From assembly GCA_003255025.1 (NCBI GenBank), contig QANY01008257.1:506019-570018 (forward strand): DNA of 64,000 bases, in the 5' to 3' direction. Positions within the stretch are counted from its first letter, which is position 1, and each line of letters begins with the position of its first letter. A model generated the notes under the pieces. It was not told where the DNA came from, made no database searches, and saw nothing but the letters and a program-made list of their open reading frames with translations. The translations under genes were made by a program, and so were the position numbers. The DNA is from Datisca glomerata. Lineage: Eukaryota; Streptophyta; Magnoliopsida; Cucurbitales; Datiscaceae. This document shows positions 12,114-23,100 of this stretch, piece by piece.

Positions 12114-12498
12114 TGGTATCCAAACAGGTCGACTTTTTGCCTTATCTGAACTACGAGTGGTTCATTTTAAGAACTAGTTGTTGAGCTTCTTGCATATATC
12201 GTGTGTGGCTTTATACTGCGGAACTTGTTCTAGAAATCAAGCTCGATTGGCATTGTTAAAATTTAGTTGAGCCATGATGGGTGACCTTCAAGTGGTCAGT
12301 GGAATTAAGAAATTTAACACACAAAATTATAACATGTGGTCAGTGTATATAGAGTCATATCTACAAGGCCAAGACTTGTGAAAGATTGTGAATGCTAGTG
12401 ATATTGTATCAGAAGATCCTGCAGCTCTAAAGAAATGGAAGATAAGAGTTGACAAGATAATGTTTTCCTTCAATTTAAAATTAAATGCCACCATAAAG
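12114..12498 (+). pseudogene. Copia primer-binding site and truncated gag start
   Basis: TGGTATCCAAACAG (12114-12127) resembles the tRNA-Met primer-binding site. A gag start follows at 12274: it opens MMGDLQVVSGIKKFN and then has YNMWSVYIESYL, the usual Copia gag N-terminal pattern. A stop falls after QGQDL, and the similarity ends abruptly near 12498 at an AT-rich junction. This is the 5' end of a second copy sharing the LTR. Confidence 0.6.
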
Positions 12499-13504
12499 TA
12501 ATGAAGCTATTTAATTAAATTAATTAATTCATTCTTTAAGTTCCACCCTCAATGATTATTTTTAATTACATTTATAATAACTATAATGATTTGGTGTAAT
12601 TATATAATTTAAAGTCTGATCTGATATATATTAGATGACATTACAAATATATTTGAACAACTTTGATATATATATATATAATGTCATTTAATATAAGTCA
12701 AATCAAACTATAAATTATATTTTTACAACATATCATAATATATTTTAAATAATTTTAATATAAGAAAAAAATAATTGACGGTTAAAATGTGAATCATAAA
12801 TTAACATATTAATTTATATATGTGATAAAATTATAACAAAAATGATGAGATTATTGCATCTAATTCTAATTAAGAGAGAGAATATTATATTAATAAGCAT
12901 AATATTTTTTACAAAAAATATTGTGATGCGTATATTATCAATTAATACACTTTATATTTTTACTAACAACCACGATTATCAAAAGAGTCATGCTATTCGG
13001 GAAAAATGATTTAAAAATTAATTAATAAGTTAAATAAATTTTATATTATTAGAGGCCTTAAAAATGGTCTACTATATTAAATTTTAACATTGTAAAACTA
13101 AATAATTAATATGATTCAATTTTCATTCAAATACCTCTAAAAAAACATCCTCTATTTTTTATATTTTGTCCATTTCATTTTTTTCAGATAATAAAATGTT
13201 ATGGAAATGAATAACTATGTTAACCTCATTATTTTATTATCATGAAAATGAAAATATTTATATTAAAAAAGATAACAAGTTGACATATGTTAATATTGTT
13301 TATAAAATTTTATGCTCACCTGCAACGTATGTCTAAAAAAACTAGTACCTCATAAATGGCTAAATTTCGTTAAAAATAGAGAGAATTCTTAAAATCATTA
13401 TTTTCTTTTACAAATGGCTGTTCATAAAAATTATCTAGAACTTTAATGAGAAAATACAATTGTATAAAACTTCATTTACTTAGCACGGTAACATTTACTA
13501 TAAG
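12499..13504. other. AT-rich intergenic DNA, no gene seen
   Basis: Low-complexity AT-rich sequence with a short TA run near 12668-12682. No coding family, terminal repeats or RNA genes were recognised. Confidence 0.6.
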
Positions 13505-13879
13505 TAATTTTAAGGGTAATTTCTGGGTTTAATGTGGTTTTTAAAATAAATTTTAGAAATAATTTAGTTTTGAAACTAATTCCCAAACTAATGAGCAAAT
13601 GGCCATGTCGGAAAGGCGTCTTTTGTAAAAACGACTTCAAGTTGGCAAAATTCATTTTTACAAAAGACGCCTTCAGTGCAAATGCTCCCACCTTACAAAA
13701 ATCAACACAACCTAAACACAACCTGCATACAAAAATCATCCATCTTGCAAAACATTTTATAACTTTATCATACATTCTCAATGAACAGTATACATTTTAT
13801 ACAAAATTTATGAATTTACATTTTATATTATTCTACAAAATTTCAAATACAAAAAATATAAATCAATCACGTTCCACAC

Positions 13880-14990
13880 AGTGGTTGTCTTTTCATTCTT
13901 CTTGGGTGTCTTTCATATGTTTGTAGTTGAGTTACTTGTGATGATGGACCTTCCTCTATAATAGTTGTTGCTACACTTTCTTTCTCTACAATAAGCGGGC
14001 CTTCCTCCACAATATGTGGGTCGTCATCCACAATAAGAGCATTTTCCACAATAGGCGAGTTATGAGCACGTCTTCTACCTCCTCCTCTAGGAGCACTAGC
14101 TCGTCCTTCTCTACGCCGTTGAGGTTGATCGGCTAAGAAGTAGAACCAAGTTGAGTCACTAACTCACCACCCAATGTATAATAATCAATTGAGTTGACTT
14201 ACCATATACCGAAAGGAGGAGGTGGCATTGGAAGTCCATCTTCCCCGACATTATCATGTCTCGCCTGTTGCAACCTCACTGATACCAAATGTAAAAATTG
14301 GTCCCATGTCCATAATTACAGTAATACTAGTGGGCCAACAATATCAGAAGCATTTTTATGGCTGGCTTTGCACATCTCCCTATACAACCATGCAAGACAT
14401 GCACTACCCCAACTATACTGACTAGCCTCAGCAAAATCTTCTAGTAAAGGCAAGAACATCAAATGCACCTTAATGTTTGACTTATCATAAAAAAAGGGTA
14501 CCTCCGATAAGTTGTAGAGTATATGCATGTGCATAATGTTGCACGTAAAGCTCATCATCATCATCAGATAATGGAGGAAAATGTGCAGTCAAACACGTAA
14601 TAAGTAAACGTGATCCCTGTAAATCACACGAGCCTGGTCGAAATCCTAACAAATCTTCTCATATCCTTGGCCAATCTCGATGTGCACTACCCGTTACTGC
14701 CATCCCATTAATTGGAAGTCATAACTATATTTGCACATCTTGTAGAGTAATAGTACACTCACCATGTGCCATATGAAATGTGTGTGTTTCAGGACGCCAT
14801 CTCTCCAGAAAAGATGTGATCAAGTACCACTCAAAGGCGATAAACCTAACCCTCGCAACTCCATAAAATCTTGCACGTATCAAATATGGAATAATACATC
14901 TATGGAGTGACATGTTCCAATGAACAATGCAGTATGTCGACGACAATGTAAAGCACGAGAATCCTCCTGGTCCCAAACATGTTAGGATCT
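13880..14990 (-). pseudogene. Plant mobile domain (MAIN-like) protein remnant
   Basis: On the minus strand an 83-codon segment (14976-14725) contains FLERWRPETHTFHMAHGECT, the signature of the plant mobile domain (PMD, MAIN/MAIL family). Reading on in the same direction through stops gives further PMD-like blocks (GSRLLITCLTAHF near 14620). The end is basic and Arg-rich (QRRREGRA near 14120) and closes with RRMKRQPLCGT before a stop near 13867, like the RR...CGT tail of MAIN-like proteins. PMD genes are known both as host genes and inside MULEs and gypsy elements. Several stops make this copy a pseudogene. Confidence 0.7.
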
Positions 14991-15082
14991 ATATTAATCC
15001 TGTAAATACAACACCGAGCTATCTTGTGGTCCAAGCTTCATGATATTCTCAAAATGAGTGTCGTTCGAAATAAAATTATTAT

Positions 15083-15156
15083 ATTGAATTACATAAAAAT
15101 GTACTAAGTCAAATATTACATTGAATTACATAAAAATGTACTAAGTCAAATATTAT
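15083..15156. repeat. Tandem duplication, 2 x 37 bp
   Basis: Two near-identical 37-bp units (15083-15119 and 15120-15156) start ATTGAATTACATAAAAATG. They lie inside the MULE between the PMD remnant and the zinc knuckle, in non-coding sequence. Confidence 0.8.
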
Positions 15157-15159
15157 GAG

Positions 15160-15300
15160 TCATTTGAATATTGTCCTCCATTACGAGAAGAACAATTTTG
15201 ATGGTTATGTCCCTCTTGTCGACAAAGTTCACATTTACTATGAGTACTTGACTCTCTCTAATCCATCTCATTTCGTATATGGATCAACTTGGGTCTACCT
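15160..15300 (-). pseudogene. MULE transposase C-terminal zinc knuckle remnant
   Basis: Minus-strand translation gives SKCELCRQEGHNHQNC, a perfect CX2CX4HX4C knuckle, preceded by a short basic stretch with an in-frame stop. MULE transposases often end with such a knuckle. The catalytic core between this and the N-terminal segment is missing, so an internal deletion is placed near 15300-15414. Confidence 0.6.
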
Positions 15301-15413
15301 TTCTCCTATGTCCTAGTTGTATTAGGGTGAACTATTGGAAAGTTAGGAACTTCCCAATAATGTTCATGTGGAAGAGGGTTGAACTGTGGCTTATAACACT
15401 CAGCAAGCCTTGC

Positions 15414-16226
15414 TCAACGGTAATAATGTTCAATGAATTGAGAACTATCAATACGAGCATGTGTGCACACTGCTAACAAATGGGGACAGAGAGGCCAAAT
15501 GATTACAACTTGTTGCAAGTACATATTCGTTTCTTTAAATTCACATACTGTCTGTTCAAACTCTACCAAGAAGAACATTACAGCTGAGGGGTTCACAAAA
15601 TCATCCTCTTCAACTTGATCATCATCTTCATCAATAACATTACAAGCATTTATCTCCTTAAACTCTACCAAGAAGAAGCTACGTGGAGGGCTAGATGGAT
15701 TCACATGAACGTCATGAGCATCTGCATCTTCATGTGGCAAATAACTACTACTAGGTATATTTTCTTGCACTGTAGGATACATGTCATTGTCATGGAATGG
15801 AGAAGAAATTGTTGCACTATCGTGTACCTCAACTCCACTACACATATTGTCACTATACAAGTTTATGCTAAGACTTCCTACATCTCTAGCATTTTTGAAT
15901 AAATATAACTCAATTGTATTTGGTGGAAGAATTTGAAGCACAATAGTAAACATCACATGAGCATCGTTATCATTCCGTATCAGAAATTTCACATACTTGA
16001 ATGACCCAGCACCAAGAGTAAGTGAGTAACGATAAACTATGTCCAAGTTCCAATGTAGACGGTTAATTGACAAGGCTTCACATAAAGTATTATATAGCTC
16101 GTTAAAAGCAATCTTCTTAACAATTACAATTCCCCTCATTGAAAGTTGATCATAAGAAATTCCATTTGCACCGATTAAGACATTACCATTCATGTAACAT
16201 AAAACTACCATAGGCATTTCTCCCAT
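15414..16226 (-). pseudogene. MULE transposase N-terminal region (PB1-like), truncated
   Basis: The 270-codon open segment starts MGEMPMVVLCYMNG. Its first 110 residues have the pattern of the N-terminal domain of plant MuDR-like transposases: a PMVV start, a stretch ending in a RYSLTLG-type strand, then an IRNDNDAHVMF block and IELYLF. An acidic linker (DEDDDQVEEDDF) follows. The MULE catalytic DDE core and SWIM zinc finger that should come next are absent; the coding trace resumes only at the zinc knuckle at 15260-15175. It is a deletion derivative that could make at most a truncated protein. Confidence 0.65.
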
Positions 16227-16719
16227 TTGTCAACCTATTAAGCAATACACAACAATTTCAGAACTAGATCTAAAAATTAATCTAAAAATTCAAAGTTAAT
16301 AACTACAATTTCATAATATATCAACCCATTCATAAATAAAATCTTACAAATGAAGAGTTTAAACACCACATAATTGAGAAAATGCATCTAAAATTGAATA
16401 ATTTTAAGATTTCAAGAACTCAAAACACATGAAAATCTAGGATTTGAGAGAAATATTATAAAATTGATGACATATATCCGTAAACATTCATAAAAATGAA
16501 TAATTTCAAGATTTGAAGAACAAATTTAAGAGATCAAATTAGTTAGAAATATACCTAGGGTTTGAGAAGTTTTTGCTAGTAATTTAAGAGATTGAATTTC
16601 CTTTTTTTTGTGAATGAGAGTGAGATGAGAGTGAGATAAGAGTGAGAGGGAGCAGTGCCGATGAAATGACAGTAAACTCTACTTTCTGTCTGTATTGCGA
16701 GGTTTATAAATGTATCGTT

Positions 16720-16743
16720 GAAGGCGTCTTAAAAGACGCCTTC
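16720..16743. repeat. Perfect 11-bp palindrome in MULE subterminal region
   Basis: GAAGGCGTCTT and its exact reverse complement are separated by AA. The same GGCGTC(T)TTT motif recurs at 13615, 13660, 16765, 16870, 25990, 26110 and 26140, always in MULE-family ends. It may be a transposase-binding or hairpin-forming element. Confidence 0.8.
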
Positions 16744-16984
16744 TACTTTTGTGAAGACGTATTTACAAAAGATGCCTTTTACATGGCCTCATTTGTGGCG
16801 ATGCCAACACGAAAACGTCTTTGCAGCCTCATTGTGACCACTCCAGCATGAATGCATATTTTACAAAGACGCCTTCGTCTTAACCGTACATTTTCACTTT
16901 ACTTTTAGAATTTATTTAAAAATTATAATATTTTAATTATTTTTTTAGATATACCGTAGAATATTTAAAAATTCGTAATTTGAA

Positions 16985-17177
16985 CCGTGCAACATGATAA
17001 AATACCACGTGTGGAACGTTAAATAAAATACTACGTGTGCTGCTAAGCAGCACTGTTGAAGCTTCGTCCGCTTTACTTTACAAAAGGTCGTTAGTTCTCT
17101 CGTCGCTGGGAGTGTGGACGGAGTCGGCATCAGGGCGGTCGGGACCTGTGGGAGTACCGGTGTCAGGGTGCTAAGGA
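16985..17177 (+). promoter_or_regulatory. Upstream region and 5' UTR of the tRNA methylthiotransferase gene
   Basis: Only about 200 bp separate the end of the MULE (with its target duplication) from the start codon at 17178. This stretch is less AT-rich near the gene (17085-17177) and has no clear TATA box. The gene's promoter must either be compact or extend into the transposon. Confidence 0.4.
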
Positions 17178-20100
17178 ATGGAAGATATAGAGGATTTGCT
17201 GGTAGGGAATGCTGGTGGAGCTCCTACAGGTTTCCGTTTGCCATTAACGTCAGTTGGAGTGAACCCTAAGAAGAAAAAGAAGAGCGAGGGTGATTCTACT
17301 CCAAATGATTCCAGAAATTGGTCCCAAAGCCTACACTTATTCCCCTCTCTTTCTCCTAAAATTCCTGGTACCGAGGTCTGTCTCTTCCTCTCTCTTCTTT
17401 TGACACAAGTACATGTACTTTCATCGTTTATTACTCTCCTGTTGCTTACTAATTAATTGTTGTCTTTATGTTTGTTTTTTCTCAGACAATCTATATTAAA
17501 ACCTTCGGGTGCTCACACAACCAGGTGAGTTTGGGCAGAAAAAAATGTTTTATTACTTTGTAAATTAGTGCTTTCTCCATTGCATTCAGTAATTAAGGTT
17601 CTGCAGTATTCTTACTCTAAACTCATTTTAATTTACTGCACAATTGAATTAAGATCTTCAATTATTTGAGTGCAGGGTTGAATTTAATGTCTGGTTTTGA
17701 CGAGGGTTTAGGGTCTCCAAAATATATTAGATACTTGGTTTATTTCGTTCTCAAATTAATATATAGGGCTGTGTGTTAGAAGGAAACTCATGGCTGGTGG
17801 AAATGGTGTTGGGTAAAGGTTACAATCATTTTCCATTTTGATACTGTGATCACCCTTTGCAGAATTAATTTTTATTCTGGTTAAATCCATTCTAACCCCT
17901 TAAATTACAGTCATATGATGCTTAAACCCTAAACTTTTCATTTGGAAAATTGACACCATAAACTTTATAATCTGTTGCAATTTCAACCCTTTATTCACTA
18001 TTATTTACTTTGTTCTTAAATAAGATACAAAATTGACACCATAAACTTTCTAATCTGTTGCAATTTCAACTCTTTATTCACTTTTTGCTCTTAAACAAGA
18101 TACAAAATTCCGTACTATATAAATTTTCATGTGCAATTTACTCTAATTCCTCAACTTCAGCTTAATCTTGTGAAAAAAACTGTACAAAATCTACAAAATA
18201 ATCTTAATCTGCTCTATTCTGTTATAAATTAAAAGTCACAATTAAGTTTGACAATGTTAGTTTACGTTAATAAGTTGAGATTAATGACTAGAGCGAGTAA
18301 TACACGATAAACTATATGTTAGGGGAGGGCTTAGTGTCTTATTTGAAAGCAAGTAAACGGTAGTGCATAGAGGGTTAAGATCGTAATGATAATGTTTGTA
18401 TAAGGACCCAATTTTCCCAAATGAAAGTTCAGGGTCCCATGGGTCAAAAGGCTATAGTTTGAGGGGGTAAAGTGTAATTATCCTATGTACATTATATTCT
18501 TTCATCTAGACAAAACTGCTCTTTGCATTTGGTGTAGTTGATCTGACTAAAGCAGTTTGATGATTGAGTTGTGTTCCTACAATTCCTGCGGACCAAGTGA
18601 CTTCTTTATATAACTTGAACTTAATGATAGCTAGCAGGAGAATACTTGGTCTTGTATAGCCTCCATCTGTTTTAGTAATCCTAACGGGGCCGCCTCTTTT
18701 TATTATTTTCATCATTTAGAGTGACAGTGAGTATATGGCGGGTCAGCTGTCAGCATTTGGATATTCATTAAGTGACAATCCTGATGAGGCAGATTTGTGG
18801 CTGATAAATACGTAAGGACTGTTTCCTTTCTTGAGATTATTTCTTTGCATTGCCTTAGGAAACGTCTCCTCTTTCATTGCCTTTTTTTATATCGCTCTCC
18901 TCTTTTTTTTTTGATCGGTAAAAGGTAACTATTTATTATCGCTCTCCTCTTTCTTTTCCTAATAGGAAGTTCCTTTAAAAGGGTTCTCTCAATTCTGTTT
19001 TAATTTCTTCAATTTTGTTGGGAATCATCAAAGATTATGTCTTATTATCATGTCTGGTGTTTCTATGGCTGTGGTGGTGAAATTTTGTAGTCTTCCTTTT
19101 TCATTCTCTTCCTATAATTCAAATGACTAATTCTTCTTAGTTTCTCGCTCTCATTGGTGAAGGATGCAAGTCACTTACTTCGTGCACTAAAGGCATGTGA
19201 ATGGATGCTCCTCTACATATTAATGCTATAAATTAACAAATAACATGCTAGACTTAACAGTTTTAATTCAAATTAAGATGCTATCATTTGTCTTAATTGA
19301 ATACATGTAGTAGATATATGCATATTAACATATTTGCATACATGTTAATTGAATCATAGATGAACTAGAATAATTTCTCTCTATTGGTTGCAATTTGTTC
19401 TAAGACTATAAAGGTGCTAAATTTCATTGGAAAATGCAGATGCACGGTCAAATCTCCAAGTCAATCTGCAATGGACACTCTGATATCTAAATGCAAAAGT
19501 GCGAAAAAGCCCCTAGTGGTGGCTGGGTGTGTGCCACAAGGAAGTCGGGATTTGAAAGAGCTAGAAGGGGTCAGTGTTGTTGGGGTCCAGCAAATTGATC
19601 GTGTGGTGGAAGTTGTGGAGGAAACTCTGAAAGGTCATGAGGTGCGGCTTTTGAACCGCAAGACTTTGCCGGCACTTGACCTCCCAAAGGTAAAAGTTGA
19701 TTTCTACACAGGTTTTCTCCAGCTAACATTGTTTCAAAGTGTTTATTAAATATTTACAAAACCGGATAGATGTTTATTATTTGCAATTTGTTTCTTTTGG
19801 ATAATGGATGTATTTATATTTTTAACTTGAGTAATCGACTGATCTAAAGATTAATATTAACAAATTTTTTAACAGGTGAGAAAGAACAAGTATGTAGAGA
19901 TTCTCCCAATTAATGTTGGATGCTTAGGTGCTTGCACTTATTGCAAGACAAAACATGCCCGTGGTCACTTGGGAAGTTACACTGTTGATAGCCTTGTAAG
20001 TACATTGTCTTGAAGTGTATAAATTAGTTGAATCTTCTTTCCATTTGAGTAGAATCTTATGGTTTCAGGTACGACGCGTTAGAACTGTCGTAGCTGATGG

Positions 20101-23100
20101 AGTCAGAGAAATATGGTTAAGCAGTGAAGATACAGGAGCATATGGTAATTTCCATACCCGTCTATTAGAGGTTTTGTCAGTAGGGAATACGATCTGAAAT
20201 GCTTTTTCAAGGTCTCTTGACGAAGCTTAAGGCATTTTAAATACCATATATCATGTGATAATTTCTGCAGGTCGTGACATTGGTGTTAATCTTCCAATTT
20301 TATTGAATGCCATTGTTGCTGAGCTTCCCCTTGATGCTAGCACGATGCTTCGTATTGGGATGACAAATCCTCCTTTCATTCTTGAGCACTTGAAGGAGAT
20401 AGCAGATATCTTACGGCATCCATGCGTGTACACCTTTCTACATGTACCTGTCCAATCTGGGAGTGACACTGTCTTGAATGTGAGTGTTTATTCTCTGCCT
20501 AAGTTCTCTTGGTGGTTATAATAATTCAGAAATTAGAAACAGTGGTACTGAATCATGGCATTGTCCCTCCCCATACCCTCCATTTTTATTTACAATTGCC
20601 CCGTACTCTCCCCGTCACCCATTTATTCACCAAAATCTCAACCTATTAGAGCGGGTCCCGCATGTTCGGGACCCAAGGGTGATGTTGACAGCCCTAGAAT
20701 TTTGGTAGCTAACACATCAATATCCTTCATAAAGTTGAATTTCCCAGTAATTTTTCAATCAAGGTCTTGACACACCTGGTCCAGGTGCTTGATGATCAAA
20801 TCCTGATGATCACTCTTGTTCTGTCAGGCTATGAATCGGGAATATACTGTCAGTGAGTTTAGGACTGTGGTGGATATGTTAACCGAGCTTGTCCCCGGAA
20901 TGCAAATCGCAACTGATATAATTTGTGGATTTCCTGGTTTGTTCTTTGACTTCGCGCCTATATCCTTTTTTTTTCTTACTTACTCTAGCCCCTTGATTGG
21001 TTGTCTATAATTGATAACGTTTTTCAAAGTGTTCTGACAATATAATTCTAAGGTTTTATATTTTTGTGTTCATTGGATGTGAAACTTCCTGTGGATAATT
21101 GTCACATCTTGTGCCAAATTTTAAGAGTAATCACAATGATGGAACTCTATGCGCCATATAAAGAAATTTAGAACTGGATTTCTTTTGTTAGTATGGATGG
21201 TTTCGTAGGAAGGTTTTGAAAAAGTGAAAGAAGGAATTACTAGTGACTTGGAGGGGTACTTCTAACTGTAAGGAGTGGTAGTTTGGAAGGTTGAATTCAG
21301 TTGTAAAAAAAACTTTGTTAGGCAAATGGTTTTGGCCACTTGAGGGTGGTTTTCTTTGAGCGTTGGTTAGCATAAGCATTTAAGGGTTTCATCCCAAAGG
21401 GTGAAACTGTCTGTAACTTTGTGGTTTGGGGTTCTCTTCGTAAGCCTTAGAAATTCATTTCACTTGGCCTTCAATTTTTTATCTAATTGTGTTTCTTTGA
21501 AATTAGTTGATGGGTCAAGAAGTGTAAAGATTATGGGTGTGGAATTTTTGTTCACAAAAATTATTACCATGATTATAAATGCTTTTGTTTATTCAAATCT
21601 TGTTAGGGATTTTCTTTTCTGTTGACCCTTTGAGTTGGAATTCATCATTTAGAAGAATTTCAATGATAGAGATCTTGACTATTTACTTTATTGGGGTATT
21701 CTAGAGTTTGCGCTAGACAAAAAAGGCTTCAGTCCAAGATGGCGAAGATGGTAAGTGGTTGCCTTAGTTCAGTCAATTATTCCATCATTATAAATGCCGT
21801 TCTAGGTGGAAGTTTCATGGGAGTAGGGGTTACGTCAAGGTGACCTGCTATTCCCCTTCCTTTTCATTCTTGTGGGACGTGCTCAGTAGCTTGGTGTGTA
21901 AAGCGTGAGAATGGCTTTTATCAAGGGTTTCAGGATTGCTTTTAATAGAGTAAAAGTGACTCGCTTTCAGCTTGCAGATGACACTATTTTCTCCTTGGCC
22001 TCTTTTCACTAAAGGCGTCAGATTAGCTCTTACTCAATCTGTCTTGTCTAGCCTCCCTACATATTACCGCTCCCTATTCAAGTTGCCTGTGAAAATTGCT
22101 GAGAGGATCGAGCCGCTCCCTTTTCAAGTTGCTTGTGAAAATCGTTGAGAGGATCGAGTAGAGTAGGAGGGACTTTCTTTGGGAAGGAATGTAGGAAGGT
22201 AGGGGTGTCACTCAATCGGATGGGATACAGTGAATCGTCTGATGAGGGAGGGGGGTCTTGGCATAGGGAACCTGGTCAAACGGAACAAAGCTCTCACTAG
22301 CAAATGGCTTTGGAAATATCCCTTGGAACCAAATTTGTTATGGCATTCCATCATTGTCAGCGAATATGGGCTTCAGGAGAACTTTTAAGAGTCTAACTTG
22401 GTTTGGAACTCATTTGCAAGCCCTGGAAGTTCATTTCTCAAGGTATTCCCTTGTTCTCTAGCCATTTTCAATACAAGGTTGGTACGGGTGATGGATTTAG
22501 GTTCTGGGAGGTATTCCCAAGCTCTATCGTTTGTCCAGCCTTCATAATGGTCCCATAAGATATTTCTGGTCTATTCAGGATAGATCCGGAATTTTTTTTT
22601 TCCAGAAATCTTAAGGATAAAGATGTCACTGATTTAGGCTCTGTTTTAGGGTTTCTTGAGCCATTTTCTTTCAGACTATCCATCCCCGATTCCGGATGTT
22701 GGTCCTTGGAGACCCAGGTCTTTTCTCCTGAAAATCCATGTTCTCCTTTCTTACTTCCAGTCAGTATAATGAATCATCTTCTAACAAGTTAGGGTTACCT
22801 CTGGTGCACTTGATCTGGAAAATTAGAGTTCCTAGAAAAATTCAATTTTTCTGTTGTTGTTTAGACATTGTAAGATCAACACTCAGGACTTGGTTCAGAA
22901 AAGTCGCTCGTTCATGGCCTTGTCTCCCAGCTTTTGGGCCATCTTTTTATTCATTGCCTGGTAGCCCATTTTTTATGGAATAGATTGACTTCGAGCTTGC
23001 AAATTAGTTGGGTGATCCATAGGAGAGTGGATAATCTTTTCTCTGAAGTGTTCCTCTTAGCCATGTAATCAAAGTGCTTGTGAGGTAGAGAAAGACCTTT

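Larger units (their letters stand above)
13514..16975 (-). mobile_element. Mutator-like element (MULE) carrying a plant mobile domain gene
   Basis: The 3,462-bp element is flanked by near-identical 9-bp target duplications (TAATTTTAA at 13505-13513, TAATTTGAA at 16976-16984). Its ends carry subterminal sequence rich in GGCGTCTTTTGTAAA and the reverse (13615-13670; 16720-16765; 16865-16880). The left 150 bp is nearly identical to the reverse complement of the right end of the small element at 25888-26249. Inside, all on the minus strand, are a MULE N-terminal coding region, a MULE C-terminal zinc knuckle with no catalytic core between them, and a separate PMD remnant. TSD length, zinc knuckle and N-terminal domain support a Mutator-like assignment. 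Confidence 0.75.

Noticed and set aside
13534..13926. Plus-strand 130-codon frame at the MULE left end
   Set aside because: It covers terminal repeat sequence and the antisense of the PMD tail; no domain and no codon bias.
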